Source: Streptomyces spinosus (lineage in GTDB: Bacteria > Actinomycetota > Actinomycetes > Streptomycetales > Streptomycetaceae). From it: a stretch of DNA of 64,000 bases. Position 1 is the stretch's first letter. Every line of letters starts with the position of its first letter. This document shows positions 26,095-33,366 of the stretch, in pieces. A program made the position numbers and the translations under genes. A model generated the notes under the pieces. It was given only the letters and a program-made list of their open reading frames with translations, searched no databases and was not told where the DNA came from. The stretch spans positions 124,001 to 188,000 of the forward strand of contig NZ_JAINRC010000002.1 of assembly GCF_020400655.1 (NCBI RefSeq), read 5' to 3'.

Positions 26095-26548
26095 CATCGC
26101 CAGCGGCATAGCCGTCCTAGGGACGCTGCTTGGTTCGGGGATCACCCTGGCGTTCCAGCAGCGCACCGCCGACAGGAGCCACCAGTTCACCCGCCAAGAG
26201 AAGCTCCGGCAGGAACGACTCGATGCCTACTCCGCTTACGCCGGCGCATTGGTCAACTACCGCCGCTGCCTCGTTCACCTATGGTTTTGCGAGCACGAAC
26301 AGCCACCACCGGAGGACCCCGACACGGTACGGATCCGCGCCTACGACCTGCGCTCCAACGCTCAAGAAGCACTGTTCCGGGCACAGATGCTCACCGATGA
26401 CGTGACTCTGAGCCAGGCCGCGGAGGACTTGCTCGCAGACGTTACGACGCTGTCCAAGACGGACAGCAGAACAGAACTCGACGTTGCCAGGGTACGGACC
26501 CGTGACGACATCAGCCGACTGGTCAGGGCAGCCAAGCAACACCTTTAA
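26081..26548 (+). CDS. Membrane-anchored hypothetical protein
   Basis: The 155-residue product starts at a GTG pair (26081/26084) and has one N-terminal membrane helix (ASGIAVLGTLLGSGITLAF) followed by a charged, mostly helical soluble part. I recognise the type as one often carried on Streptomyces islands, but no function is known. It is divergent from, and overlaps the possible 5' end of, the integrase. Cargo of the element. Confidence 0.7.
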   Translation: MVETIIASGIAVLGTLLGSGITLAFQQRTADRSHQFTRQEKLRQERLDAYSAYAGALVNYRRCLVHLWFCEHEQPPPEDPDTVRIRAYDLRSNAQEALFRAQMLTDDVTLSQAAEDLLADVTTLSKTDSRTELDVARVRTRDDISRLVRAAKQHL

Positions 26549-26596
26549 GGCACGTGCAGACGCGCCGGTTCGTAGGTAACCGCACCACAAGTGCAC

Positions 26597-26725
26597 CAGA
26601 TCGAGCGGGGAGCAGCGGGGAATCACGGTGAAAGCAGTCGAGCCCGCAGAGGTTACGAACCTGCCGTTCAAGCAGGTCAGCGCCGACGACAGGCCCGCGA
26701 TGCTCGCTGCTTCCCAAGCTGAGGG
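26597..26725 (+). repeat. Island module copy 1
   Basis: Starts with GATCGAGCGGGGAGCAGCGG and GGGAATCACGG and ends with GCTTCCCAAGCTGAG at 26711-26725. The same two ends and some interior bases recur at 30683-30804, with partial copies near 27386, 27836 and 28272. No gene is seen in it; the region to 26876 is otherwise empty. Confidence 0.55.
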
Positions 26726-26876
26726 CACGCCGCGGTGGTCACGTGCCGGCCGCCGCGGCTTGCTCTGGTCGACGGCATCAGTAGTGTGGCTGAGCCCGGT
26801 GGGGGTACGGCGAGACATACGCGCGCCTGATCGTTCGACGCCCCCGCCGTCGTCGCTGACTTTCGTCGGCTGAGGT

Positions 26877-27218
26877 TCAGACGTGGGTCCGCCGCACGCC
26901 GGTGCACGCGATCAGCCTGCTGCCGTCTTCGGTCAGAAACAGCATGAACGTCCATGAGCCATCGGCAGCCCTGATCTCCCCCAGGCGAACCGGCTGCTGT
27001 TGCCGACCGAGCAACTCCACGGCGCGTGTCAGGTTCGTGGTCTCGATGCCCCGGCGGCGTGTGTGCCGTAGCCGACGTCCATAGATAAGGGCGAGCGGCT
27101 CAGCAGGCGTAGTCCCCTCCCAAACCACGTAGGAACCGCCGCAGCGGAGCGCAGCCAGAGCGGCCACGGACGCCTCGTCGTTGCCAACCAGTAGCCGTTC
27201 GAGTAGTTCCCGCTCCAT
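26877..27218 (-). CDS. Hypothetical protein of the island
   Basis: The 113-residue product begins MERELLERLL and has a mixed alpha/beta look with a conserved-looking core (GGSYVVWEGTTPAEPLALIY, GSWTFMLFLTEDGSRLIAC). The ATG at 27218 follows a G-rich site. No membrane segment or known motif. I do not recognise a family. It is cargo of the tRNA-Pro element. Confidence 0.65.
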   Translation of the reverse strand: MERELLERLLVGNDEASVAALAALRCGGSYVVWEGTTPAEPLALIYGRRLRHTRRRGIETTNLTRAVELLGRQQQPVRLGEIRAADGSWTFMLFLTEDGSRLIACTGVRRTHV

Positions 27219-27385
27219 GCCGCCACCCCCACCAGGATCCTGCTGTACAGCAGCCGGATACAGCAACCACAGCAACCGGCCCCGGCCCGTAGCGTCCCCC
27301 TGGGGCCGATGCGCGACCTGTATGACCGTCGCTGACCGATCTCTGTAGAGCTACGGATCAGAAGTTGCCCGTGCCTCAGCCCTGC

Positions 27386-27414
27386 CCGATGGAGCGGGGA
27401 GCCACGGGGAACAC
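27386..27414 (+). repeat. Island module, partial copy 2
   Basis: CCGATGGAGCGGGGAGCCAC and GGGGAACACC match the head of the modules at 26597, 28272 and 30683. It is followed by a terminator and a tRNA-Ser-like remnant, the same order as at 28272. Confidence 0.55.
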
Positions 27415-27440
27415 CGGGCAGTCACGGCAGCCATGCATGA

Positions 27441-27479
27441 GAACGGCCCCCGGCCTACTCGACAGGTCGGGGGCCGTTC
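27441..27479. terminator. Hairpin terminator in the island
   Basis: A 16-bp stem with one mismatch (27441-27456 with 27464-27479) and a 7-base loop. Confidence 0.75.
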
Positions 27480-27498
27480 CCAACGTTCTCAGCACGGA

Positions 27499-27550
27499 GG
27501 CGGGAGGGTGAACCCACCCTGAAGTCGCTGTCACGAGGTTTTCAAGCTCG
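27499..27550 (-). pseudogene. tRNA-Ser(TGA)-like 3' half, decayed
   Basis: Read on the minus strand, this holds CTTGAAAACC (the Ser TGA anticodon loop region), a variable-arm-like GTGACAGCGACTTCA, and GTGGGTTCACCCTCCCGCC close to a serine tRNA T arm and acceptor. The 5' half is missing. It resembles an old attachment-site duplicate. Confidence 0.55.
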
Positions 27551-27592
27551 GGGACGGCCACGCTCGGCCGGGCCCGTAGCCCGACCGTGGCC

Positions 27593-27808
27593 TCAATACT
27601 TGCCTCCGAGGAGCACGACGATCACCACGGCGACCGTGAGCAAGATGGCTGCTCCCAACCAGTCTTTCGGCGTCCTTCCCGGACGCTGCGGCCGCTCGGT
27701 TGCACCAACCATGAGTCCACATCGCCGGCAGAAATGAAGACCGGGCCCCCACACCTTCCACTGGGCCGCGCATCTAGCACACCGGACTAACCGACCCTGA
27801 TCCGCCAT
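27593..27808 (-). CDS. Zinc-ribbon membrane protein
   Basis: The 71-residue product has two C-x-x-C pairs (CARCAAQW and CRRCGLMV) forming a small zinc ribbon, a basic linker and one C-terminal membrane helix (LGAAILLTVAVVIVVLLGG). The start is the ATG at 27808. Function unknown; such proteins may bind nucleic acid or partners at the membrane. It lies in the element with no obvious operon partner. A GCTTCCCAAGCTGAG repeat lies upstream at 27836-27850. Confidence 0.72.
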   Translation of the reverse strand: MADQGRLVRCARCAAQWKVWGPGLHFCRRCGLMVGATERPQRPGRTPKDWLGAAILLTVAVVIVVLLGGKY

Positions 27809-27835
27809 CCGAACAGCCTAACGCCGCATGCCCGC

Positions 27836-27850
27836 TTCCCAAGCTGAGGG
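27836..27850 (+). repeat. GCTTCCCAAGCTGAG repeat
   Basis: One of three exact copies in the island (26711-26725, 27836-27850, 30790-30804). The sequence equals the anticodon loop and 3' stem expected for tRNA-Gly(CCC), so it may be the trace of another attachment core. Confidence 0.5.
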
Positions 27851-27916
27851 CTTACCGCCGGCCTTGACCTCATCGGCCCGCTTCCCTTCACCAGCTGCCG
27901 AACCGATCATGGGCTC

Positions 27917-28339
27917 ATGGTGTCAAGCATCGTCGTTCAGTACACCGACCTCCTGAGGACCAGCGACTACGACCTGTGGAGGCGGTTGCGGGAACTCCTG
28001 ACGGGCCAGGGACTCGATCCGGGCCGAACGATCGTCGTCGACCTCTTGCAGGAGGGCCCCGACCACGAGGACGGGCAAGTCATCTCCGAAGACGGCAGGG
28101 TCTACAAGTTCACCCTCTTTTACGACCAAGCAGCAGAGCACGGCGCGCGCAGCGCCTACCTCCACGGCTGGACCGACATCACCGATTCCTGGCAGAGCGG
28201 ATCGCTGGCTCCCCGAACAGCAGACGCCTTCGCTTTGCTTCGGGACGAAGATGTCCGTGCCCCCTCCGTGCCCGATCGAGCGGGAAACCACGGGGAACCG
28301 CGGAGAAGAGCGGGCGCAGCTCAACTCGACGGCCCCTGA
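27917..28339 (+). CDS. Hypothetical protein, 3' end likely altered
   Basis: The 140-residue product starts at ATG 27917 (GTG 27920 also possible). Residues 1-100 look like a genuine compact acidic domain (QYTDLLRTSDYDLWRRLREL, RVYKFTLFYD). From about residue 107 the frame runs through a tRNA-Pro-like core (28239) and the repeat module (28272), so the last 30 codons are probably not original and the gene may have been cut by an insertion. No family recognised. Confidence 0.6.
   Translation: MVSSIVVQYTDLLRTSDYDLWRRLRELLTGQGLDPGRTIVVDLLQEGPDHEDGQVISEDGRVYKFTLFYDQAAEHGARSAYLHGWTDITDSWQSGSLAPRTADAFALLRDEDVRAPSVPDRAGNHGEPRRRAGAAQLDGP
28239..28258 (+). repeat. tRNA-Pro anticodon-arm trace
   Basis: TTCGGGACGAAGATGTCCGTG repeats the first 12 bases of the attachment core exactly and then diverges, and leads into the module copy at 28272-28301. 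Confidence 0.5.
28272..28301 (+). repeat. Island module, partial copy 3
   Basis: CCGATCGAGCGGGAAACCAC then GGGGAACCGC, matching the module heads at 26597, 27386 and 30683. Confidence 0.55.
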
Positions 28340-28362
28340 CCGATCTGCCTGGTCAGGGGCCG
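28330..28362. terminator. Hairpin terminator in the island
   Basis: A perfect 12-bp stem (28330-28341 with 28351-28362) with a 9-base loop, followed by TTTGTG. Confidence 0.75.
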
Positions 28363-28370
28363 TTTGTGCT

Positions 28371-28429
28371 GGCGGTGGGTGTGGGATTTGAACCCACGGT
28401 GACTCGCGCCACGACGGTTTTCAAGATCG
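28371..28429 (-). pseudogene. tRNA-Ser(TGA) 3' half
   Basis: On the minus strand, CTTGAAAACCGTCGTGG is followed by a long variable arm, GTGGGTTCAAATCCCAC (perfect T arm) and ACCCACCGCC. This is the 3' half of a serine tRNA starting at the anticodon loop. The bases before it do not form a proper anticodon stem or acceptor partner, so it is an attachment-site duplicate rather than a working gene. Confidence 0.72.
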
Positions 28430-28486
28430 CTCACCAACTGTTTGGCATGGCCACGTCGTCCGATGCGTCGCGACAGGCAGAGGCGA

Positions 28487-29005
28487 TCAGTCGAGCCACA
28501 CGAGCATGGCGTCATCCGCCGCCGCAGCAGCCTCGAAGAACTGCGTCAGGCCGTCGTACCAGTGACGCCCCCACTCAAGCGCACCAGGTTCATCCCATCC
28601 GAGGGGATACGCAGCAGCCAGAGGATACACATCAGCCTTGGTCAGGTCGGCCGGATTCACGCCGCTAACGAGCTGGTCATACGTGGTGGCACGCAGCGCC
28701 CGCGCTGCAAGACCCACCCGCTCCGAGCGCAGGTACCTCGGTGGTCCGTAACCCCAGTCCTCATCCTCGGCAAACGACTCCTCACCATGGATGACGTCCA
28801 CCGGGAAGTCGGCACGCGTCAAGAAGAAGCCCAGCATGTCCCAGGTCTTGGACGTGCTGAAATGACGCGCTTCGGTCGGCGCAGGCTCTGACTCCTCCTC
28901 GGCGTCCTGAACCTCTTCGGCGAAATCCAGCGCCCAGTCAGGGTCCCGAATCGCCCGGTCGAGCTCAGCAGCCGTAACGCGCAGATACTCACCTATCATG
29001 CTCAT
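28487..29005 (-). CDS. DUF1877 (YfbM-like) family protein
   Basis: The 172-residue acidic protein opens with SMIGEYLRVTAAELDRAIRD and has KTWDMLGFFLTR and a mid HGEE segment, the layout of DUF1877 proteins such as E. coli YfbM. Function is unknown; relatives are common beside toxin genes and on islands, so an immunity-like role is possible but not shown. The start is ATG 29005; a second ATG lies two codons later. Cargo of the element. Confidence 0.75.
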   Translation of the reverse strand: MSMIGEYLRVTAAELDRAIRDPDWALDFAEEVQDAEEESEPAPTEARHFSTSKTWDMLGFFLTRADFPVDVIHGEESFAEDEDWGYGPPRYLRSERVGLAARALRATTYDQLVSGVNPADLTKADVYPLAAAYPLGWDEPGALEWGRHWYDGLTQFFEAAAAADDAMLVWLD

Positions 29006-29379
29006 GGCCGGAGACTAGACGAGACCTCTGACAGCGGTGGGCGAGCAGACCGTCTCAGTTTCCGTCTCATTCAGCCCCGTTCAGGAACGCGTTCATCTGA
29101 GCCGCGGTTCCGGTTCCAACCTGGTCGATAGGCTTCCGACATCCACTGCTGACATCAACGACGCCGGACGGGGACGTACACCAGCATCTCTGTCTGGCCC
29201 TCGCACCAGCCGTCGACAGCAGCTGGAACGGGATCGGATCGAACTCCTAAAGCGGGTGTCGCAGGTTCGAATAGTGCCAGAGGCACAGCGAGAAGGGCCA
29301 CCTCAAAGAAGTTCCTCCCGAGTCAGCCTTTGCTGTTTCAGGTGCCATACCACACGTGCAACACCGACGGCAGTTATCA
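29006..29379. other. Gene-free stretch with tRNA-Arg remnant
   Basis: No convincing gene here. It contains the tRNA-Arg(CCT)-like 3' half at 29244-29286 and otherwise lower-GC sequence without recognisable features. Confidence 0.5.
29244..29286 (+). pseudogene. tRNA-Arg(CCT)-like 3' half, decayed
   Basis: CTCCTAAAGCGGGTGTCGCA then GGTTCGAAT matches the anticodon loop (CCT), variable region and T arm of actinobacterial tRNA-Arg. The T stem and acceptor that follow (AGTGCCAGAGGCA) have decayed from the expected CCTGCCGGGGGCA. The 5' half is absent, again pointing to an attachment-site remnant. Confidence 0.65.
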
Positions 29380-30381
29380 TTACGCCAGCTCGCGATCAAC
29401 CTGGTGCAGATAACTGAACGGGTGCCCATTCCTCGCGCGGAACAGCGGACGGACCTCACGGGTTGCGATATTGAACCCGATGCTGCCCGCTATGCTGGCT
29501 ACCCAGGCGAGATCTGGGACAACCAACGCACCCACAGCAGCCGTAGCCACTCCGACCGTAACCGAGATGGACCTCTGCACCCAGGCCATACGGCTTGCTC
29601 GGGCAGCCGCCTGGTAGTCTTCGCGCGCCTGTTTAAGCGCCACTCGCATGCGTTCCAGCACGTCGGCCGGATGCTCCCATTCGCGGCGCAAATCGCTGAG
29701 CATGGTCTGAGTGGCACCCATCAAGCGTTCCCGCTCGTCGGCATACCTGTCACGAAAAGCCAGGATCTCTGATGTGGGGGTGCCCGGTGCTGGCATGGGC
29801 AGCAGGCGGCCAAGCTCAACTCGCCAGGCTGTTACACCGAAGCCAGGAGCCATCGGCCGAAGCGACGTCTCATGGGCGGATCGTTGATCGGTGTACGGCG
29901 TGTAGGCGCGAGTGTCAGTCGTAACAGCCACTTCCTGCGCCAGTGTGCCGAGTAATAGGAGGCGCACCTCACTAGACACGGCCAGGCTGGCGCCACGCCA
30001 CCTCTCCGAGCTCTCAAGCCTTCGCCCCAGACCTAGGCGGATGATCTCTTCCTCCAGAAAGTGTCCGAGCTTCGAGCGGAAGAGAAAGGCATCCATGACA
30101 GAAACCTGAGGACTCGGCGGCCCGGCAGCAAGCTCGCATAATTCCCGGGTCAAGACTTCACGATGAAGCATGTCGTCGAGTGGCTGGCGGTATTGAGTAC
30201 CGAGGACGATAGGATGGTAGAGCCCTCGTTCCCTGAGGTCCTTCAGCTCATCCGAGACTGCATCCTCGTACACCTCTGGATCCATCGGCACCACGGACGC
30301 CACGTCATCCCAGTACAACAACGCTTGGTGCAGGACCTCCTGAGGCGGTCTGACCAGAGGGTAGTAGAGCAGCGTAGGCAT
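29380..30381 (-). CDS. DUF6236 family protein
   Basis: The 333-residue protein starts LLYYPLVRPPQEVLHQALLY followed by WDDVASVVP, the opening of DUF6236 proteins. It is mainly alpha-helical with a coiled-coil-like stretch around residues 215-265 (ADERERLMGATQTMLSDLRR), then a hydrophobic pair of segments (VTVGVATAAVGALVVPDLAW) that could be membrane-inserted. GGAAGGGG precedes the ATG at 30381. It is the largest cargo gene of the element. No function is known for the family; size, helicity and possible membrane segment would fit an effector but this is speculation. Confidence 0.75.
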   Translation of the reverse strand: MPTLLYYPLVRPPQEVLHQALLYWDDVASVVPMDPEVYEDAVSDELKDLRERGLYHPIVLGTQYRQPLDDMLHREVLTRELCELAAGPPSPQVSVMDAFLFRSKLGHFLEEEIIRLGLGRRLESSERWRGASLAVSSEVRLLLLGTLAQEVAVTTDTRAYTPYTDQRSAHETSLRPMAPGFGVTAWRVELGRLLPMPAPGTPTSEILAFRDRYADERERLMGATQTMLSDLRREWEHPADVLERMRVALKQAREDYQAAARASRMAWVQRSISVTVGVATAAVGALVVPDLAWVASIAGSIGFNIATREVRPLFRARNGHPFSYLHQVDRELA

Positions 30382-30834
30382 CGGGTTCCCCTTCCAACAG
30401 GGTGATCCACCCTAGTGGACTCTCAGTGCCGCCACTACGAGACGTGATCTGACTGCGCAATTGGCAGCCAGCAACATCCACCCGCAGTCATCTACGAGCC
30501 ACGTTCGAGGCTGCCGAGTACGACCAGCTGAACAACTTATCTGAGGGCTGCAGTACAGCAGCGGAGTACAGCAACCACCTCGGCCGCAGCCGACCGCCAA
30601 TTCACACAGGTGGCCTCCCGATCAGCCCACCTACCCCTTCAGCCAGAGTTCGGGATGAAGAGGTCATGCCAGAATCGTGCCAGGTCGTGCAGGGAACCAC
30701 GGGGAATGGCGAGTAACAGGAAGACGGCCCACCAGGTCACTCAGCCGCTGAGCAGCAGGTCAGCCAACGACCATCCACAGGAGGCCCGAGCTTCCCAAGC
30801 TGAGATCCCACCAGCAACGAAACTGTGGCCGGTC
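30382..30834. other. Gene-free stretch with repeat traces
   Basis: No gene is supported here. It contains a tRNA-Pro-like trace TTCGGGATGAAGAGGTCATG (30649-30668, two mismatches to the attachment core) followed by module copy 4. Confidence 0.5.
30683..30804 (+). repeat. Island module copy 4
   Basis: Begins GTCGTGCAGGGAACCACGGG and GAATGG, shares CAGGTCAG and the closing GCTTCCCAAGCTGAG (30790-30804) with copy 1 at 26597-26725. Each module is about 120-130 bases. No coding potential is evident. Confidence 0.55.
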
Positions 30835-31251
30835 ATGCTAGCCGCCGTCATGGACGATGACCGCATGCATTACTTCAACGGGACAGGTTGGCTCGCGATC
30901 TTCACCGGCACAGAGACGATGATCGCTCGGACCATGGACGTGGACGCCTGGGACGAGGCGACAGGCGTTGCCCTCGTGGTCGACCCCAAGCACGGCACCC
31001 GCCTCCCGGTAACGGACTACTCAGACTTCTCCCACCTGGAGCGCGCCGACCAGGTAGTGGCAGCCATACCCGGAGGCGGCTGGCGCGCGTACTGGGAGGA
31101 CGAGGGACCCGGTAACGGGCCGCTGACCGAGCAGGTGCTCGCATGGCTGGTCACCGCCATGGGGCGTGCCACCCCGATTACCGTCGACGCGGACGGACAC
31201 GTTGACGACGCTGAGAGCGCCGATCGCCTCATCCCGCCTGGAGAGGACTGA
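30835..31251 (+). CDS. Hypothetical protein of the island
   Basis: A 138-residue acidic protein starting at ATG 30835 (ATG 30850 is also possible). It has an FNGTGWLAIFTGTE beginning, LVVDPKHGTRLPVTDYSDFS in the middle and an acidic end (DADGHVDDAESADRLIPPGED). No Cys, membrane segment or known motif. The upstream in-frame extension crosses module copy 4 and is not taken as coding. Last cargo gene before the right arm repeat. Confidence 0.62.
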   Translation: MLAAVMDDDRMHYFNGTGWLAIFTGTETMIARTMDVDAWDEATGVALVVDPKHGTRLPVTDYSDFSHLERADQVVAAIPGGGWRAYWEDEGPGNGPLTEQVLAWLVTAMGRATPITVDADGHVDDAESADRLIPPGED

Positions 31252-31267
31252 AGCGGTCGCCACCGCG

Positions 31268-31292
31268 TGCGTGTCTAACTGCGTGACAACGC
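31268..31292 (+). repeat. Right arm-type repeat
   Basis: TGCGTGTCTAACTGCGTGAC, one mismatch from 24876-24895 in the same orientation, about 100 bases inside the right attachment site. Confidence 0.65.
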
Positions 31293-31385
31293 TGGCAGAC
31301 AGCGGCGGACAAGTACGGACGCCCGCGGACCATCGCCGCAGGTGAAGGGCGCACACGCCGCAGGTCGAGCCTCCGCCCAACTTGC

Positions 31386-31432
31386 TTCGGGACGAAGAGG
31401 TCGTGGGTTCAAATCCCGCCACCCCGACAGCC
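31386..31432 (+). repeat. Right attachment site (tRNA-Pro 3' half copy)
   Basis: 47 bases identical to 24776-24822. The flank that follows (GAAGTAGCAGATCAG) still resembles the inside left end of the element, as expected if a second related element had sat immediately to the right. Confidence 0.92.
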
Positions 31433-31484
31433 GAAGTAGCAGATCAGGCAGTTACTGGATCCAACCTAAGAGCGTCCGCGCATT

Positions 31485-31573
31485 GCGCCGGCAGAGCGAG
31501 CGTGCGCCGGGATTCCCGGGTCTTGGTGCCCCCGCCCCGCCATCCGACCGCCGTTGAGGAAGACGTGGTCCCG
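31485..31573 (-). pseudogene. Integrase gene fragment
   Basis: Bases 31485-31541 align with 25299-25355 of the intact integrase, with its first 30 bases identical, and 31555-31573 align with 25417-25436, so about 60 bases between have been lost. Same orientation as the intact gene. No reading frame survives. Confidence 0.85.
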
Positions 31574-31584
31574 AGCGGAATGCT

Positions 31585-31680
31585 CGGCTGGTGTCCTCCC
31601 ACGCGGCGTGCAAATCCGCGAACCGGACGGTGAACGACGCATCCGGGGGGCGACTTCGTACACGCAGTCGCCGTCCACAG
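31585..31680 (-). pseudogene. Fragment of immunity-like gene (copy A)
   Basis: On the minus strand this encodes DASFTVRFADLHAAWEDTS, matching the C-terminus DASITVRSADLQAVWEDAG of the intact gene at 34052-34516. The upstream part is out of frame or absent. Confidence 0.75.
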
Positions 31681-31840
31681 CGGGAGGGCTCCGGCGACAG
31701 AGCGCGCCCAGGACCAGCCCGCCAGTTATGTCGGCGGCGGACGGGCCCCGGCCGGCTGCGGGTTCCATGGCGAACCCCCTCGCCCAGGACAGGCGTGACG
31801 CACTTCGTTCGCAGCCTTCCGCGGCGGTGGTCCCGCTGCG

Positions 31841-32284
31841 TCAGCGGACCGTCGTGAAGCTGACGACCGGGCCGTCCTCCGTGCCGCTCGCGACAACCCG
31901 GAACGAGCGGTCCGGGAAGGCGTCGCGCAGACACCTGTCCCAGGAACACGCGATCTCCTCGGCCAGAACTTGGGCCGCGGCCTCGGAGTCGGGATCCTCC
32001 GCTACGTCGATGTAGAGCGCGAGAGGGAACTGATTCAGCGTGGCCTCGATCGATGTAGCGTCCCCCCGCAGCCGCTCGTGCCAGATACGGAAGTTGCCGG
32101 GCTCGTAGACGCGGTCCCACAGGACGCACCCTTCCACTTCCACGAACCGGGGCATGAACACGCGGGTGAACGCGGCCCACTCGCCCAGTCCCACCTGCTG
32201 CGACAGGTAGTCGAGGTAGTCGGCGTCGCTGCCTACCGCCTGCGTCCACTCCCGCACATCCCGAACTCGCAGCGGGTCCATCAT
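31841..32284 (-). CDS. Putative immunity protein for the RHS toxin
   Basis: The 147-residue acidic protein lies 13 bases after the RHS toxin stop, on the same strand, the standard place for the cognate immunity gene of a polymorphic toxin. It opens MDPLRVRDVREWTQAVGSDA and ends GPVVSFTTVR; Trp-rich and with a high net negative charge, as immunity proteins often are. I do not recognise the family, so the role rests on position, size and charge. Confidence 0.65.
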   Translation of the reverse strand: MMDPLRVRDVREWTQAVGSDADYLDYLSQQVGLGEWAAFTRVFMPRFVEVEGCVLWDRVYEPGNFRIWHERLRGDATSIEATLNQFPLALYIDVAEDPDSEAAAQVLAEEIACSWDRCLRDAFPDRSFRVVASGTEDGPVVSFTTVR

Positions 32285-32297
32285 CCGTCCTTCGCAC

Positions 32298-33366
32298 TCA
32301 CTGAGGGAGCTCGTCGGGACGAGCTGGCCTGGGCATCTTCTTCCATGTGAGGAACGTCTGTCCGGTCTTCGGGTTCACGTTCCTGGTGGTCTCCAGCACG
32401 TGGGGCACCGGGACACCACCATGCGGCTTGGAGTCCGGGTCGACGTCGACACGTTTGATGGGCAGCCCTTGATCGTCGTACACAGCGTAGGCCGTCACGC
32501 TCCCGTCTTGCTTCCGGCGCACGAGAATCTCGTTCGGTTTCGCGGAGTTAGGGAAACGGCCGCTGTGCGGAGTGGCGCTGGACAAGTCGATTCCGCACTT
32601 GGGAGCCAAGCCCCACGGGTCCGTCCAGCCCAAGGCGTTGACCACGTAGGCGTGGGGATTGCTGGAGGGCGCGAGGCCCAGCGGGTCCGGGCTGATGTAC
32701 CGGGCCGTTTCCGGGTCGTAGTAACGATGGAGGTTGTAGTGCAGCCCGGTCTCGTGGTCGGCGTACTGACCCGGGAAGCGCAGCGGGCAGTCGACCGAGC
32801 CGGTGGAGGGCTCAGGGGTCCGGAAATCGGTGCCCCAGAGAGTGGTGCGGTGCTGCCAGACGAGCTCTCCTGCGTCGGAGACCAGTTCCATGGGGGTGCC
32901 GACGCCGTCCGTGACCACCGCATGCAGTTGGAGCCTGTGTCCAGGATCCGACTCATTCGCCAGTCGGGCCAGGAACGAGGTGTTGTCCGGTGCGCCTTGC
33001 GGCAGGTGATCGGTCTGGGCCACCGGGCGGTGGGTGCCCGGTGCGTAGTCCCAGGTGGTTACCCGTCCGTCCGAAAGAGTCCGCTCGGCCAGGGCCGAGT
33101 CCTCCCAGGTGAACTCCGTGCGGTCGGTATCCGTGCCGTTCTTCGACACTCGGTGCTTGGAGACGCGGCGGCCGAGCGGGTCATAGGCGTAGCGCCAGCG
33201 GTCTCCGTCCGGACCCACCACCTCCGTCAGCCGGTCCTCGGCGTTCCACTCGTAGGTCCACGTGTGGCTCTGGCCGTTCAGCAGTCTGCGGGTCCTGCGG
33301 ATCAGACGACCGTGCGCGTCATGGGCGTACGAGGTGCGGCCGGCCGAGCGGACCAAGCGGCCCGCA
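32298..33366 (-). pseudogene. RHS protein C-terminal part with toxin domain, 5' truncated
   Basis: The minus-strand frame holds RHS/YD repeats (RTSYAHDAHGRLIRRTRRL, WRYAYDPLGRRVSKH), the core-closing motif YYDPETARYISPDPLGLAP and a variable C-terminal domain of about 100 residues (FPNSAKPNEILVRRK, KPHGGVPVPHVLETTRNVNP, TGQTFLTWKKMPRP). The last part resembles type-24-like polymorphic toxin domains with a conserved PHGGVP/PHV His pair; this assignment is from memory. The 5' part is missing: near 33366 the frame joins an IS5-type transposase remnant. Without the shell and N-terminus it cannot be delivered, though the C-terminal frame to 32298 is open. Confidence 0.8.

Larger units (their letters stand above)
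24776..31432. mobile_element. tRNA-Pro-integrated element (6.6 kb), probably degraded
   Basis: The element is bounded by 47-bp direct repeats, with the integrase gene next to the tRNA end and arm-type repeats just inside each end. It holds cargo of small unknown genes and none of the replication, excision or FtsK-type transfer genes of actinomycete integrative elements, so it is a stripped relict or a passenger island. Base composition dips below the flanks. Several decayed tRNA 3' halves inside suggest repeated insertions and deletions. Confidence 0.88.

Noticed and set aside
26628..26873. Plus-strand gene in the island repeat module
   Set aside because: The frame runs through module copy 1, has no recognisable motif, and its analogue at the other module copy is not open.
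28371..28429. Functional tRNA-Ser gene
   Set aside because: Only the 3' half is present; the 5' acceptor, D arm and anticodon stem do not form.
31386..31432. Second functional tRNA-Pro gene
   Set aside because: The 5' half is absent; the copy begins at the anticodon loop, as attachment-site duplicates do.
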